Positions 27,356 to 39,429 of a stretch of DNA of 64,000 nucleotides are shown here, in pieces. The notes beneath the pieces were generated by a model. The model saw nothing but the letters and a program-made list of their open reading frames with translations, made no database searches and was not told the DNA's origin. The first letter of the stretch is position 1. Each line of letters opens with the position of its first letter. Origin of the DNA: Megachile rotundata (Eukaryota > Arthropoda > Insecta > Hymenoptera > Megachilidae); NCBI RefSeq assembly GCF_050947335.1, contig NC_134993.1, positions 14,942,001-15,006,000 on the forward strand, written 5' to 3'. Both the position numbers and the translations under genes were made by a program.

Positions 27356-29392
27356 GTAAGTTTGTAAACATGTTTTTCCCTCCGCATTATTATTTATACG
27401 CGAACGAAATTGAATCGTTTGCGATTACTTCGTTTTATGGATAGAACAGTAAATTCGCGATGAGCGTTCTCTCAACATGTTGTATCGTGATTAACAGTAA
27501 TTTGTCAACGACCAAGATTTTAAATCATATTTTTAATATTATGATTCAAACTACCGTTTGTTATACAAATTGTATGCTATGGTAATGACGTGGCAACAGC
27601 GTTTCAAATGCTACGTCACACGGGTGCTCGTATATAAGATTTTTCATTAAATTAACCAACATAATCTTCGTTAAAAGTAATCAACTTTCTTCAAGCATTA
27701 TCTACACTGGACAACAGATAATCCTCGTAACAAAATTATGCTGTTATCAATTTGTTTATTGTATCTATAATTTTTCATAGATCCCTTAACTAATAAAAAT
27801 AGTAATGAAAATAGTGTTATCCAATAAATATAATTATTTTGCAATATCTTACACATGCTTTTATAAGTTGTATTTGCCTCATTTTTATTTGTATATATGT
27901 AGTTCATAAATTATGTAGCATGAATGGAATCGAGGATAAGCGATCGTACGACCGCCATTTTATGAAACGAGTGTCCAATCAAAAATACGGTTTGTCGTTG
28001 GAGTACATTGCATTTTTCTTTCGTTTCATGTATCAGATAAAAACATCTGTATTAAAATTAACAATAAATTAATTAAATATCCATGCAAATTAAACTATCA
28101 ATACTTTTTAACCTTTGAAAGGATTTCATACGGGTACAATATTTAACGATACACCAATAATATTAGGTAATATATATCAGCGTTAGGAACAAGTATTCAA
28201 ATCTTTTTTGTATAAACGAGTATATATTACAAGTTTTTATCATGCATCTTTTAAAGATTAATAATACACGATTTTATGTTCGAAATTTTAATTAGTTTAT
28301 TGCAAATTATTTATATATTCGATGTTCTTAATTATTTACTTGTAACATTAGGCGGGTTCGGTACACTCAATGAATTATTGCGTTTTATATTTGCAGTTCT
28401 TTATTTTCATGTTGAGGGTAGTGGTATATTACAAATACCGAATACGGCTAATGTTCACATTCACTTAATATTGTGTAAACACTTTTTGGCTGAGTAATAA
28501 GCATGGTGATAAATACTTGACTATACTGTAGCAATTCATACTTTGTCAACAAGTTAAATGCTAAAGTATTTTAAGTTGGAATAGAAAAAAAGAAATGTTT
28601 TTGTTATCCACAAGTGCATGAGATGTGCTTAAATTAGTTCTATACTTTTGTTGCAAAAAATCTTAGCTTCAAAGTTGTACAATTAACCAGATTCACTTTG
28701 GAAATCTTCTTTGTACATGGTAGGAAATATGTCCTCTATACTATTGCTTGTTATTTAATGTTATTAAAATATTTCTGAAAATGTTTATTATCATTTAGAA
28801 TTTTCCTGCAATATTTTTTTGTCAACACGCAATCACCATTTTATAATTACAAATTTCATAATTATTTCATGGATTGTTTTTTTAAATACACAGCATGTTA
28901 CATATAAGTTATAACTTACTTTTTTTATAAACATTAAAATAAAGCTTCCAGTTATTTATCTTAATCATGTATTATTTTAATATTTTATAAGTTCTGCAAG
29001 TTCCGACTGTGAACATTATTAATTTCTATAGTAAATGTGGAAGTCTTACACTTTTGTGTATAATCATTTAATAGATGGTTTAATAATTTTATCATTTTGA
29101 TTTAAAGGTAATTTCATATACTAACAGCACTTCTATGTTGCACTTGTGATTTGTTATAATTAGTTTATCATTTATGGCGTAAGGGTTACTTGCAAAACTT
29201 TATACAATGCAGTACCAAAGTTACTTAAAAAATGTAAAATGACATTACTAATAACAGTATTATTAAACATAATTGCATTGCCATTCTCAGCCAGAATATT
29301 GGAAATTAACAGTACTTATGTTGTCATGTGACTAAATGGCAGGTTCTTAAAGAAGCCTGTTATGTATGGTGTTTTTATATTTTCCTTTAAGA

Positions 29393-29515
29393 ATGAGCAC
29401 CCGAGTATTCGTTGGTGGATTAACATACCGGGTGAGAGAGCGCGACCTTGTGAAGTTCTTCCGGAAATATGGTAGAATCAAGGAGGTCGCTATGAAGAAT
29501 GGATTTGCCTTTGTG
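29393..29515 (+). CDS. B52: Alternative start exon 2a of the SR gene (RRM1 first half)
   Basis: After a TTTCCTTTAAG acceptor (ends 29391) comes an ATG, 41 codons and a GTAAGT donor. It reads STRVFVGGLTYRVRERDL and ends with MKNGFAFV. It aligns without gaps to exon 2b after the first residues and keeps RNP2 (VFVGGL) and the start of RNP1 (GFAFV). Residues on the beta-sheet edge and loops differ: T/P and R/G in the first loop, K/E, and AMK versus LIK before RNP1. It ends in the same phase as exon 2b. Confidence 0.85.
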
Positions 29516-32500
29516 GTAAGTCTAATGTGGTTCAATTGTTTTTTTTACAGTATGGTAGGGACAAGGGTCTATGTCGGTGGGCTTCCATACGGCACCAGGG
29601 AAAGAGACCTTGAGAGATTTTTCAGAGGCTACGGTCGATTCCGTGATGTCCTCATCAAGAATGGTTACGGTTTTGTTGTAAGTACCTATATTAAATTTTA
29701 CATACGCATCTTAACACTTTACTCTACTCAGTTTGGCTCTGTATTATTTACCACACAGTGTGTTAATATTCCTAATCCCTATCTTAATTTTTCCATTCAT
29801 TTTTGCTAAAATATCACACAAACGCGTTAAGAAAAATCACGCAAATGTGTTAACGGTACATCACGCGTTCCGCTAGATTTTTCATAAGACCAGAAAATTA
29901 AAAAATTAGTTAGTTACTCTACCATTTCATCGTTGACCAAAGTGTGTAGAGTATAGTGTTTCACTTTGAAAATGACTTGAACTCGTGAGTTGATCTGACC
30001 TACCTTGAGTCCTGAACACATTGGTACTGTGGCTGCTTAGTGGAACTGTGTGCTGGTTTTCATCGATTAATCTACAATGTGTTTGTAAGTTATTTATAAT
30101 CAAAGGGAAGTCGTGTTATTTGTATACAACATTTATTCATATGGAGGTAAAAATATCAATTACAAAATTCCAAGTAATATATCAGTATAGTTTGAGTATT
30201 ACTTTATTTGTTACAAAACGAATGCAATAATATTGGTATTAAACCAGTTTGAAATCCCTGAAATGTTAATTCATTGAGGCTGTTAATTAAATTTTGTTTA
30301 TATACACTATCATTACATTTGTTTAGTATACATTATTTAAAAAGTTATAATTAACTGCTGTATTATTGATTGCATAAATGCATATGTGTTACCGTTCTAC
30401 CTATACTCCGTCATTATTAATGACAAAATATTGATCTGAATTAGTTATGTATTACAAAGCTGCATGTAAATTAGAACGAGCAATATCTGTATTATATTGA
30501 TTTATAATGAATGTATTTTGTTCACAGGAATTCGACGACTATAGGGATGCGGACGACGCCGTTTACGAGCTCAATGGGAAGGAGCTTCTAGGAGAAAGGT
30601 AAAGCGTACCATTTTGTTACTATACGTATCTTATACGTAAAAGCGAAAGAAACTTGTTAAAGAGTATGAAAAAAGAATGGTGTAGGTAGCATGTTCTGCA
30701 TGATTAGTTTCCTTTATTACTTGAGTTTTGAATTATTCATTCATCATATTGTAATTAATATACTGTCAAAATTAGTAGTTTTCAATTGCACATTTGTTTC
30801 AAGGTACTTAAAGTAATGTAATTGTTAGAAACTGCAAAATTTTACACTTTGTTGCATTGAAATTAGTAGTTTTAAATACTACAAAATACTTAAAAGTGTA
30901 ACATTAATATAATTGATTAGCACTATTCATAATTGATCATGTTAATATTATAAATAAATATCCATTAAACTTCATTAAAATTCACTGAAATGTAGTGTTA
31001 CTCTATTATGTTAATGTTACATTAAACATGTAGTATTATACGTGAGAAGCAATAGCATTGATAATCTTGTTTAGTGCTCCAGATTAACGTGTTCCAGTCC
31101 AGGATAAAGTGCAGCTATACTTTTGAAAATAAGTCAGGATTCTTGAATCAATGGATTACATGCTGTTGCTTCCATGTAATTTAAAATGCAACATACAAAC
31201 AAATATTTTTGGTTATTATCTTTAAGTTTAATGAACGGCGTCTGTCCTCCAAATTATTGATTGGGTTTGTTCTGGAATAAAAGTGCATCTTACTTAAATA
31301 GCCGATATGACTTGCCGCCATTTTGAACTACTTCCATCAATTCCCCGATATTGTGTTACAAAGAGATTATTAACACTTAATAATACTGAAAAGCCTCCGC
31401 ATTTTAAGTAATGTCTTTGATACAAGACAAAAGAAACACAAACGTTACATAGTCAATCAATATCAGATTTCTATAATTTTGTGATCATTAAGTAACTATA
31501 CTTATTTATTTATTAATTTGATTCTTAAAATACTTGATAAAAATGAAAGAAATATAAGAGTACAGTAGTTAATTATAGGAAAGCTTACAAGTTTTATTAA
31601 GACTGTACATAGATTGATGAAATATGTAACGCGTTAAGCGGACAACTATAAAAAAAAAAGTATAAAGAGAGGGGATGAAGACTAACGATGATGATGAGGG
31701 GACAGCGCCTCAATGACTGGACTTGTAGATAAGACGAGAGACAGGCGGATGATGATATTTGAACGGATTTCGAGAGGAGGCTGAGGAATGGAAAAGAAAA
31801 GGAAAGAAGGATGGAAGGAAGCCGCTTTAGAGTAAGAGTTAGTCGAGGACTTAGGCGGGGTTTTGTTGGGTGTGTTTCAGAGTGGCGGTGGAGATAGCAC
31901 GGGGTGTTTCAGGGAGGCGAGGCGACCGTGGCTACGGACGCTCACGCTCCTGGAGAGACAAGTAAGCATATCCAATGTGTCTTGTTACAGAATTACTGTA
32001 GAGAGGGCCCGGGGGACACCTAGGGGTAGTGACCAGTGGCGCTATGGTGACTCCCGTGGTGGTTATGGGGACTCGAGGCGATCTGCGTAAGACACGCTAT
32101 CCTTTTTTTTATTTTATCAGAGCGATCATTATCTCCTCCTCCCCTGAAGAAATTCTATTTGAGATATGCAAAATCTATTATCATTTTCAATTAACCTTTA
32201 CAGTATGGACTTCCCATTAACTTCACAATTTTTCTAAATATAAATGTTCTAAGATATAATTCTATATAGCAGAGGTTTCCACTTTCAGTCTTCCAAATTA
32301 TCTAAATCCTATACTTCCACATTCTCCTATATTCATCCACATATTGGAACCTCAGTTATATAGTATTAAAATATTGAAATCATAGTTTGAAATATGGACT
32401 CCGTACTCTAAAGGTTAAGTTGAATCTTTCATAAGCATTCTAAGATAATTTAAATAATTTATTTTGGTTTTTTGTTTAAGCGTATTTGAATGATTTTGCA

Positions 32501-35500
32501 TATCACCCGCAGAGGGAAGAACGTAACCTTGGATATGATAAGCTCTAAAATACATATAAAGAGAGAGAGAGAGAGTGCGCGTGCATTGTACAATTTGGCA
32601 TAATTTTTGTATATGAGAAAAAATTTCATCTAGGCACCGCCAATTTCTAACTAGTTTGAATTGGTTGTCTTGGATTTGACTGCTCCCAGGAGTAAGTCGA
32701 ATGAATGGAATTCGAAATTTGTTGAAAGGCTAGTCTAACATAGGAATAATATGTAATGCCTAGTGAATTACTACCCTCCCAGACGTTATTTTTTATTACT
32801 GGTAGTTGAGAAGAGGTGATCCGAATGTAATTGGCGACTAATAGATGTGTGGTATTGTGTTTGTTACAGCCGAGACGATATGCGGCACGACAGGTACGCT
32901 ATTGCTGCATTTTGAGTAGATTTGATTCGATTGGAACAGGTGATTGATTGTGTGCCTGAGCAATGAGTGCAGATCTGTAGTTATTTGCTGAAGGTTTAAC
33001 CATCGATCCGTTATTTCTGTTCACATGACATCCCTTTTTGCAGAGATAGTGTGAACAGAAACACGAGGACTGCATCTAGCTACAAGCAATCATTGCCCAG
33101 GTACATACATCCAATGTTACGCTCTAACGATACATCTTTATAATATTATTCAGTATTTAAATATTACAATCTTGAATTTTAAAAAAGTTAAAATCAGTCT
33201 ATTACGTTTTCCATTTAGAATATTCGCTATTATAAATATGTAAAGTCAGGTCCAAGACAAACCTGCTTTTATTGAAATCATGCAAAAACAATAATATCGA
33301 TGTTTTTCCTTTTGTAGATACGGACCACCAACACGCACCGAGTATCGCCTTATCGTGGAAAATCTGTCGAGTCGTGTCAGCTGGCAGGTAAGCAATATCT
33401 GTACCTTGTTTCGCTCTTATGTCTGATAGCTTTTCCGTGAGTTTGATTACTACTCGAGGTTCCAGAAAACAATGCGAGTACACCGAAAAATGCACCGGTA
33501 CCAAATAATATATATACATTATATATATATTCTCTCGCTGGCGATTCTGCAATTTCGCATCCCCGAGTTGAACCAAACTTACACGCGGCATTAGCAGCAT
33601 TAATATTTTTATTCGATTTTTCTTTCATCATTTTTAAGTTCGTTTACTCTTATTCAAACTCCAAATCCGAGTTACAAAAAAAAGATGTACATTTTGATCA
33701 AGTAAGTCTATGGGCATCTAAAACCAAATTTTTATTCTGAATGATACAATTTCCGCTCGATGAAGAGTCCAAAAAAGAACACGAGCCAAAACGATACACG
33801 AGCGGAGGAAAAGTAACAGACGAAAGATGCGAAACGGAAGAAAGACATTACAGAAAATATAATCCTGAAATACGAATGTAAAAGAGACACGTTAATTTCG
33901 GCGTTCATCGTAACGAGACATCGAGGAAATCTGAGCGTGCTGCTTACGTACGTGCTTTGTGGAAGAAGTGGTACGAATAGAAGATGTCAAGGAACGAACA
34001 ATGGAGAAGAGAAACAGAGATACAAGAAGGGCAATCTTGGGACAACTTGGGAAATGCAAGAACGATGTGGGAAATAACCAGGACGCACTTCATCTTTCCA
34101 GTCAGAACAGTCATGTCCATTCCAACGAATTCAAAAAAAAGAAGCAAACAGATATTTCTGTTAAAGAGCTCATTCGTGTGCATGTGGACCAAGTCTTACT
34201 TGATCAATATACATTGATATAAATGATAAATCGTCTATCGTACTTTTCGGATGATTGGTTGTCTTTTGATGAAAAACGAATTTCTCTCGCTCAGTCCGAT
34301 TCTCTCGATTGTTCGACGTTCCTTTTTCAATTTATTATTTCATTTACGTTCGGCCAACAGTTGAGAAAAACAATAAAATTGATGTTCTTTCCGAAGAGCC
34401 ATGTCCTCTTCGCCGAGGAGGGGTGACCGGTAGGGCCAATAGACTGATGATGTGCGATGATAAAGATGACGATGCACGCGATGGGCCCGCCTTGAGGTCA
34501 AGTGGCACCAGGTTGGTTTCTGAGGTGTCCCGGGTGAGAGAGATAGCCGCGTGGCACTGGGTACACCTACCACCTACCACCTTCTACTACTTACGCAGTG
34601 ATTACGTGGTGAAAATCCGATGACGAGATAGGTTCTTACCGTATCTGCGATCTTCTCATCATGATCGCCGGGAGAGAAAGAACGTCGTCTGTGCCTCTAC
34701 GATCATCAATGACTCTGACCTGTATCTATGCCTGGATGTGTTACAACAACAACAATCATTACTCTTTTCCTCTCCGCTCTGAACGTTCTCTTTTAATATC
34801 CTTTATCAAGTATCATCTTCTATCCTCCTCATTCTCTTTACATTTTATTATTCAACTTTTATTCTCCCTCTCTCTTTTATCATCTCCATCATTATGACTG
34901 CCTATCTCATCGTCTAACTTCTCTGCTACTACTACTATCACATTTATTACTACACCACCGACTGTTACTGCTACTGGTACGCCACCAACCTAGCCATCTA
35001 GTAAGTCAGGCAGCGGCCACCCATGAGGGCATACACGGGCCGAAACCCGAACCATCCGCGACTACGCCACACAGATCCGTTCGACCCGACCAAGCGCCGT
35101 TGTGTCTGGCCTTTCTCTCTGTCCGTAAGCAAGGTGGTGCCTGGGCCCAAGGTAAATGCGTCACCTTAACCGAGTGTACTCTTTAGATATATACATTATA
35201 TCTATTATATATCTTATATACACTTACACACTTGTAACTTGTTCTCTCATTTATATTGTTATCTTTTTTAATATGTTGTATCTAATTTTTAACTGTGCAC
35301 CATCGTAGTTCAGGTGTTTCGTATTATATATCATATATATAATATAGATCTTGGAGCCGTGCACACGCAAATGAAAAAGATACCAGTTCCAGAGACAGGG
35401 GACCAGTTTAACAATTTATCTAATATGTATATATATATGTATATGTATATATGTATCTACGTACGTATATAAATATATGTATATATATATACACATGAAG

Positions 35501-38500
35501 TGTGCTCGAAATTAGGCATCGGATCATGAAAATTCTTTCGTACCTTTTTAATTTGCTTTTATAATTTACAAACGGATTTTTCTTAACGATATACATGCAC
35601 TCGTTTCAAACGTAAGATAAGGAAATCAACTTTTCTTTATGCAAGGCAATTACGTCCTGTCAGATTCAACATTTTTTTCTCTGTTCAAGCGTATGAACAT
35701 TTCAGTAACTTGAACGTCGTTGCAGTTACGGTGTTGATTCTTCGCTCGCATAACACTGGATTATGAGTATGAATTGCGTTGGAATATTCGAACGCCCGAC
35801 CACTTTTTTTTGATAAACTGATGGACGATGAGAAGAAACATCAAGATACAGATTTATCTATTCTGGTATACACGCACGCACTTGACAAGAGAGTCCACAA
35901 CATAAAGCCGTACCTGGTTCCCACAAATACAAGAACAAGTTTTATATACGATGGACACCAAATAGAGATAATAAACGGATAAGATTAAGAAGAATATAAG
36001 GAAGAACAACCACTGATTCATAGAGGATATAAAGAAAGGAAAACACATCAAGAGGAATTTTCCAGAAAGGGATGAGAAAATCGGCGAGAAAAATAAGAAC
36101 ATGATATTGTAAGGCTGTGTTTCATGCGAATGGATTTCTGCGTCAGTTTGGAAGAAATTCACGAAAGCATTTATTATTTTCTGCATCGGTTTGATCTCCT
36201 CAGAGTTTTCGAATTCCATTTCCGACTGTTACAGGGATCGTTCCTATACCTGATTTTATGTTTAATTTTGTCATCTTTCAAGTAGCGAAAGGCATTTTAA
36301 ACATAAGTTTTTTTCAGCACGTTACAGCATCGATCATCGTTTCATTGTTCGTTCGATTTCATGAGCAACTTGTCTTTTTTGTCTGCCTTATGCAGTTCCA
36401 TCTTTTCAACGGTCCATATATTTTTTGATAGAATCGTTAAGTTGATTTTGTTTGTGTCTTTGACCAGTCTTTAGAAGTTTATTGTAATTATAATTTATGG
36501 AAATTATATTGTGAGCTGCTCTGCAGAAATTGTATGATCTACCTAGTTGAAACAATTTTTCTTAGACGAATAGAAAGGGGCATACTATTTTCTGCAGGGT
36601 GGAGATTTCTATTGCAACTATTATATACTGCTGCTTGTTTTAAAGATTGAATTGCATAAAAAGAAAGGTTGCATCAATCACAGATACTAAATTCGAGCAC
36701 ATGTTTTCAACATATATTCAACACCGAAGAAATGGACAGACAGGACATTACTTGGCTTTTTCAGTAAGGATAGATTTTTTCCATATACTTTGGGAGGTGG
36801 AAGGATTTATAAGTAGGAATTATAGTGGATAAAAAGTGCACAGGGTACATTTTAACCTCTGCGTAATCTATTTTAGTATAGGAACACAGTTTAGTATTAT
36901 ATATTCATACGTGAATATTAATCATATACCACGTATGATTAATCATAAGATTAATCTTTGTATCACTATAATATATTAATTCGTCTTCTTGTGTGATGCT
37001 CAGGATTTGAAGGATTATATGAGACATGCTGGAGAAGTGACATATGCAGATGCACACAAACAACGCAGGAACGAAGGGTAAGATATATTTGCTAAAAAAT
37101 TTTATTTAATATATTACTGTATTTAAATTACATTGTAAATTATTGTTACAGAGTTGTAGAATTCGCAACCTACTCTGACTTGAAGAACGCCATTGACAAA
37201 TTGGACGACACAGAACTAAATGGAAGAAGAATCAGACTAATCGAAGACAAAAGACGTGGTCGTCGCTCAAGGACATCGAGTTCGAGATCAAGGTCACGGT
37301 CACGATCTCGATCTCGCCGTCGATCACGCTCCCGCTCAAGGTATAATCGTCGTTCTCGAACCCGATCAAGGTACTATCGGGGGGCGACAATAGCTCCATC
37401 ATTTTTATTTTATTCCTGATCACATTTATATGTTTAATTTTAATCCATACATCTTTTGCAGTTATACCTAACACCATACACATCGTGTTATTATTTCTAG
37501 TATTATAGGTATCGTATAACTATTGGGGGCCATATTAAAAATATAAGGTGGTATACCTAATGCAACACAAAACGTTGAAAGATGTTAGTTCCTTTGACTT
37601 ACAAAGCATTTTATATTGAGGAACTAGTTTTAAAAGCAAGAAATAACATTTTTACATAGGCATCCCAAAAGTTATGCACTACCAGGTTCCCTAGTCACAC
37701 ACTTCACTTTATAGTGAGATTCATATAAGAGTAAATTAGAACAGTCTTGCTATATAGCCCTAGATAAACCATATAGCAAGACTTTGTTGAAGTTAAAATT
37801 ATTTTAAATCATATTTTTCTCTTTTTTACTTTAGGAGTCGCCGCAGCTCTCGCAGCCGAAGTCGTCGTAGCAGCCGTTCTAAATCAAGGGCACACTCTAA
37901 ATCTAAATCAAAATCTAAATCCAAATCCCCTGAACGTAGCCGTTCCCGTTCCAAATCCAAGTGAGTATTCCTATCACAAGATTAAAAATATTAGTTGGTT
38001 TCCAGTCGTATAATTTATTACTAGCGTTTATTTGCTTTGTTTCTTGCGCAATTATTTGTGTAATCGAACATTGTTGTAACGTCGCACATTCACCTCCCAC
38101 TGCGTTGGCATTGTGTTTGGGCTGGTTTTATATTTACAACTACCTCTCACCGCTTATTCATTGTTTTACACTGAACATCATCATGTTCTGTATTTTTTAC
38201 TTGTATCTCCTGCATTTTCTTCATTTGAACTATAATTTTACAGATCAAGAGACCGCTCAAAGTCGAAATCTAAGTCAAAGTCCAAATCCAGATCTCGTTC
38301 TAGGTCCAAGGCTGAGAGGTCAAAGTCCAGGTCGCAGTCCAAATCCAAAGCCAAGTCTCCCTCAAAGTGAGTTTAATCTATATAATTAGCGCAAGAACAG
38401 CAAATCCATAACCGTCTATTTAATCCAGTTCTTCTTCCAGAGATAGATCTAGTCGCGAAAGATCGAGGGGAGACAGATCGAGGTCCCGATCAGGAAGCAA

Positions 38501-38582
38501 ACATAGTAAAAGCCGTAGCCGTTCTCGTTCACCAATGAACGGGGACAAATCGCCAGAAAGTAATAAACAGAAAGTTGATTAA
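29393..38582 (+). CDS. B52: SR splicing factor, B52/SRp55 (SRSF4/5/6) type
   Basis: Nuclear serine/arginine-rich splicing regulator. One coding path: 29552-29677, 30528-30598, 31991-32086, 32870-32893 (24-nt microexon), 33044-33100, 33318-33387, 37004-37077, 37152-37340 (or 37370), 37835-37960, 38244-38366, 38441-38582. It sums to 1098 nt, 365 aa, with all phases consistent. RRM1 has RNP2 VYVGGL and RNP1 NGYGFVEF, then DDYRDADDAVYELNGKELLG. RRM2 begins near residue 133 (YRLIVENLSSRVSW) and carries the SR-specific SWQDLKDYMRHAG heptapeptide region, then TYADAHKQRRNEGVVEF. From about residue 210 the protein is RS/KS dipeptides to the end. Alternative exons 29393-29515 and 31881-31961 can replace 29552-29677 and 31991-32086 in frame. 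A multi-exon RS tail and a 3.6-kb intron inside RRM2 are also present. Confidence 0.94.
29552..29677 (+). CDS. B52: Alternative start exon 2b of the SR gene (RRM1 first half)
   Basis: A strong polypyrimidine acceptor (TTGTTTTTTTTACAG, ends 29550) is followed by an ATG one base later, 42 codons and a GTAAGT donor. It reads MVGTRVYVGGLPYGTRERDL and ends LIKNGYGFV, almost identical to the canonical insect B52 start. Only 35 nt separate it from exon 2a, probably too few for the two to be spliced to each other. Confidence 0.92.
31881..31961 (+). CDS. B52: Alternative exon 4a of the SR gene (RRM1 last strand and linker)
   Basis: The acceptor TGTGTTTCAG ends at 31880 and a GTAAGC donor starts at 31962. 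Joined to exon 3 it reads RVAVEIARGVSGRRGDRGYG then RSRSWRD, replacing the RITVERARGTPRG of exon 4b. Its length, 81 nt, is a multiple of three, as is the 96 nt of exon 4b, so both enter the next exon in the same phase. Confidence 0.8.
31991..32086 (+). CDS. B52: Alternative exon 4b of the SR gene (RRM1 last strand and linker)
   Basis: The acceptor CTTGTTACAG ends at 31990 and the GTAAGA donor starts at 32087. It gives RITVERARGTPRGSDQWRYG, then a glycine/arginine/aspartate linker (DSRGGYGDSRRSA), resembling the canonical B52 linker. Exon 4a ends 29 nt upstream. Confidence 0.88.
33388..37003 (+). other. B52: Long SR-gene intron inside RRM2
   Basis: It splits the SWQ|DLKDY motif of RRM2. The stretch 34390-35160 is less AT-rich than neighbouring introns and has acceptor-donor pairs, for example an AG at 35129 with a donor-like GTAAAT at 35152. 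SR genes commonly carry a stop-containing 'poison' exon for autoregulation, so this is where I would look for one; none is proven. A TA-rich microsatellite lies at 35411-35490 (TATATATGTATATG-type words). Confidence 0.35.
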
Positions 38583-39132
38583 GCAAACGAACAAATAAGA
38601 AAAAAGGACTACGGAGTGAAGTTGACAGAAGAGGAGGAAGAATGGAAGAAGAAGAAGAAAGGAGTTTTCTTTTTTTTTACAAGTTAAATACATTCAAGAA
38701 GCCAATTTCATCATGCCTTTGTTATAAAATCTCGATTTTTTTGTGACATTGTAATTAACATGTACATCGTCTTAAGAATAAGCAAAATTTGTAAATCCTA
38801 ATGGATACATAAATCGAAAAAAAAATGTAATTAATTATCGGCTTAAGTATAACAATTGTACATGGTTACATACTTAACTAAACCAATTTGCACATTGGTT
38901 TCATTTTTTAATTTTAATTGTACATGTCATTTTTGAACACCACATCGCATTTAGGAAAATAAGACGTCTTCATAAGTACCTTCAACGGACTCTACACGTT
39001 TTTCGATGTAACGCCGTGAAATATCAAGGAATTCCCTGTAATGGCTTTTTGTATATATTCCTAACATTCACGTTACAAAATAAGGAAGTATGTGATGTGT
39101 ATTAAATTAGCGGTAAGAGGTATCTTATTATC

Positions 39133-39138
39133 AATAAA
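39133..39138 (+). terminator. B52: Polyadenylation signal of the SR gene
   Basis: An AATAAA hexamer lies 551 nt after the stop codon, with GT/T-rich sequence (GAGTTTTATTTTGTTT) about 25 nt downstream, as expected for a 3' end. Another AATAAA occurs near 39210. Confidence 0.55.
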
Positions 39139-39429
39139 AAATACATGCCAAGCCTACGAATGAGTTTTATTTTGTTTATCCAATTTGTAAAGAATGTGTT
39201 AGAAAGTGAAATAAAAGTAGTTTATCACAATGATATATATTACTGTTTTTAATCATTGGAACCTGCCCTTTATTTTTTTATAATAGTATTAGAATAATGC
39301 ACGTGCGTTAAAGCTAAATGAAGATTGTTAGACTGTTTTTTTTTTTTCGTTCTGTCAATTTGGCCAAATATCTTAAAAGTTTGCGAATGTTGATATGCTC
39401 GTTGGACAGGCTAAAATAAAACGCACGCT

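Noticed and set aside
29366..29809. A single 147-codon ORF covering two RRM-like halves
   Set aside because: The frame runs through both alternative exons and the 35-nt gap by chance (gap plus offset keeps the frame open). Each half has its own acceptor, ATG and GTAAGT donor, and neither is a full RRM.
37232..37483. Minus-strand ORF over the start of the RS domain
   Set aside because: It is the antisense shadow of an SR-gene exon whose plus-strand reading is a clear RRM2/RS sequence.
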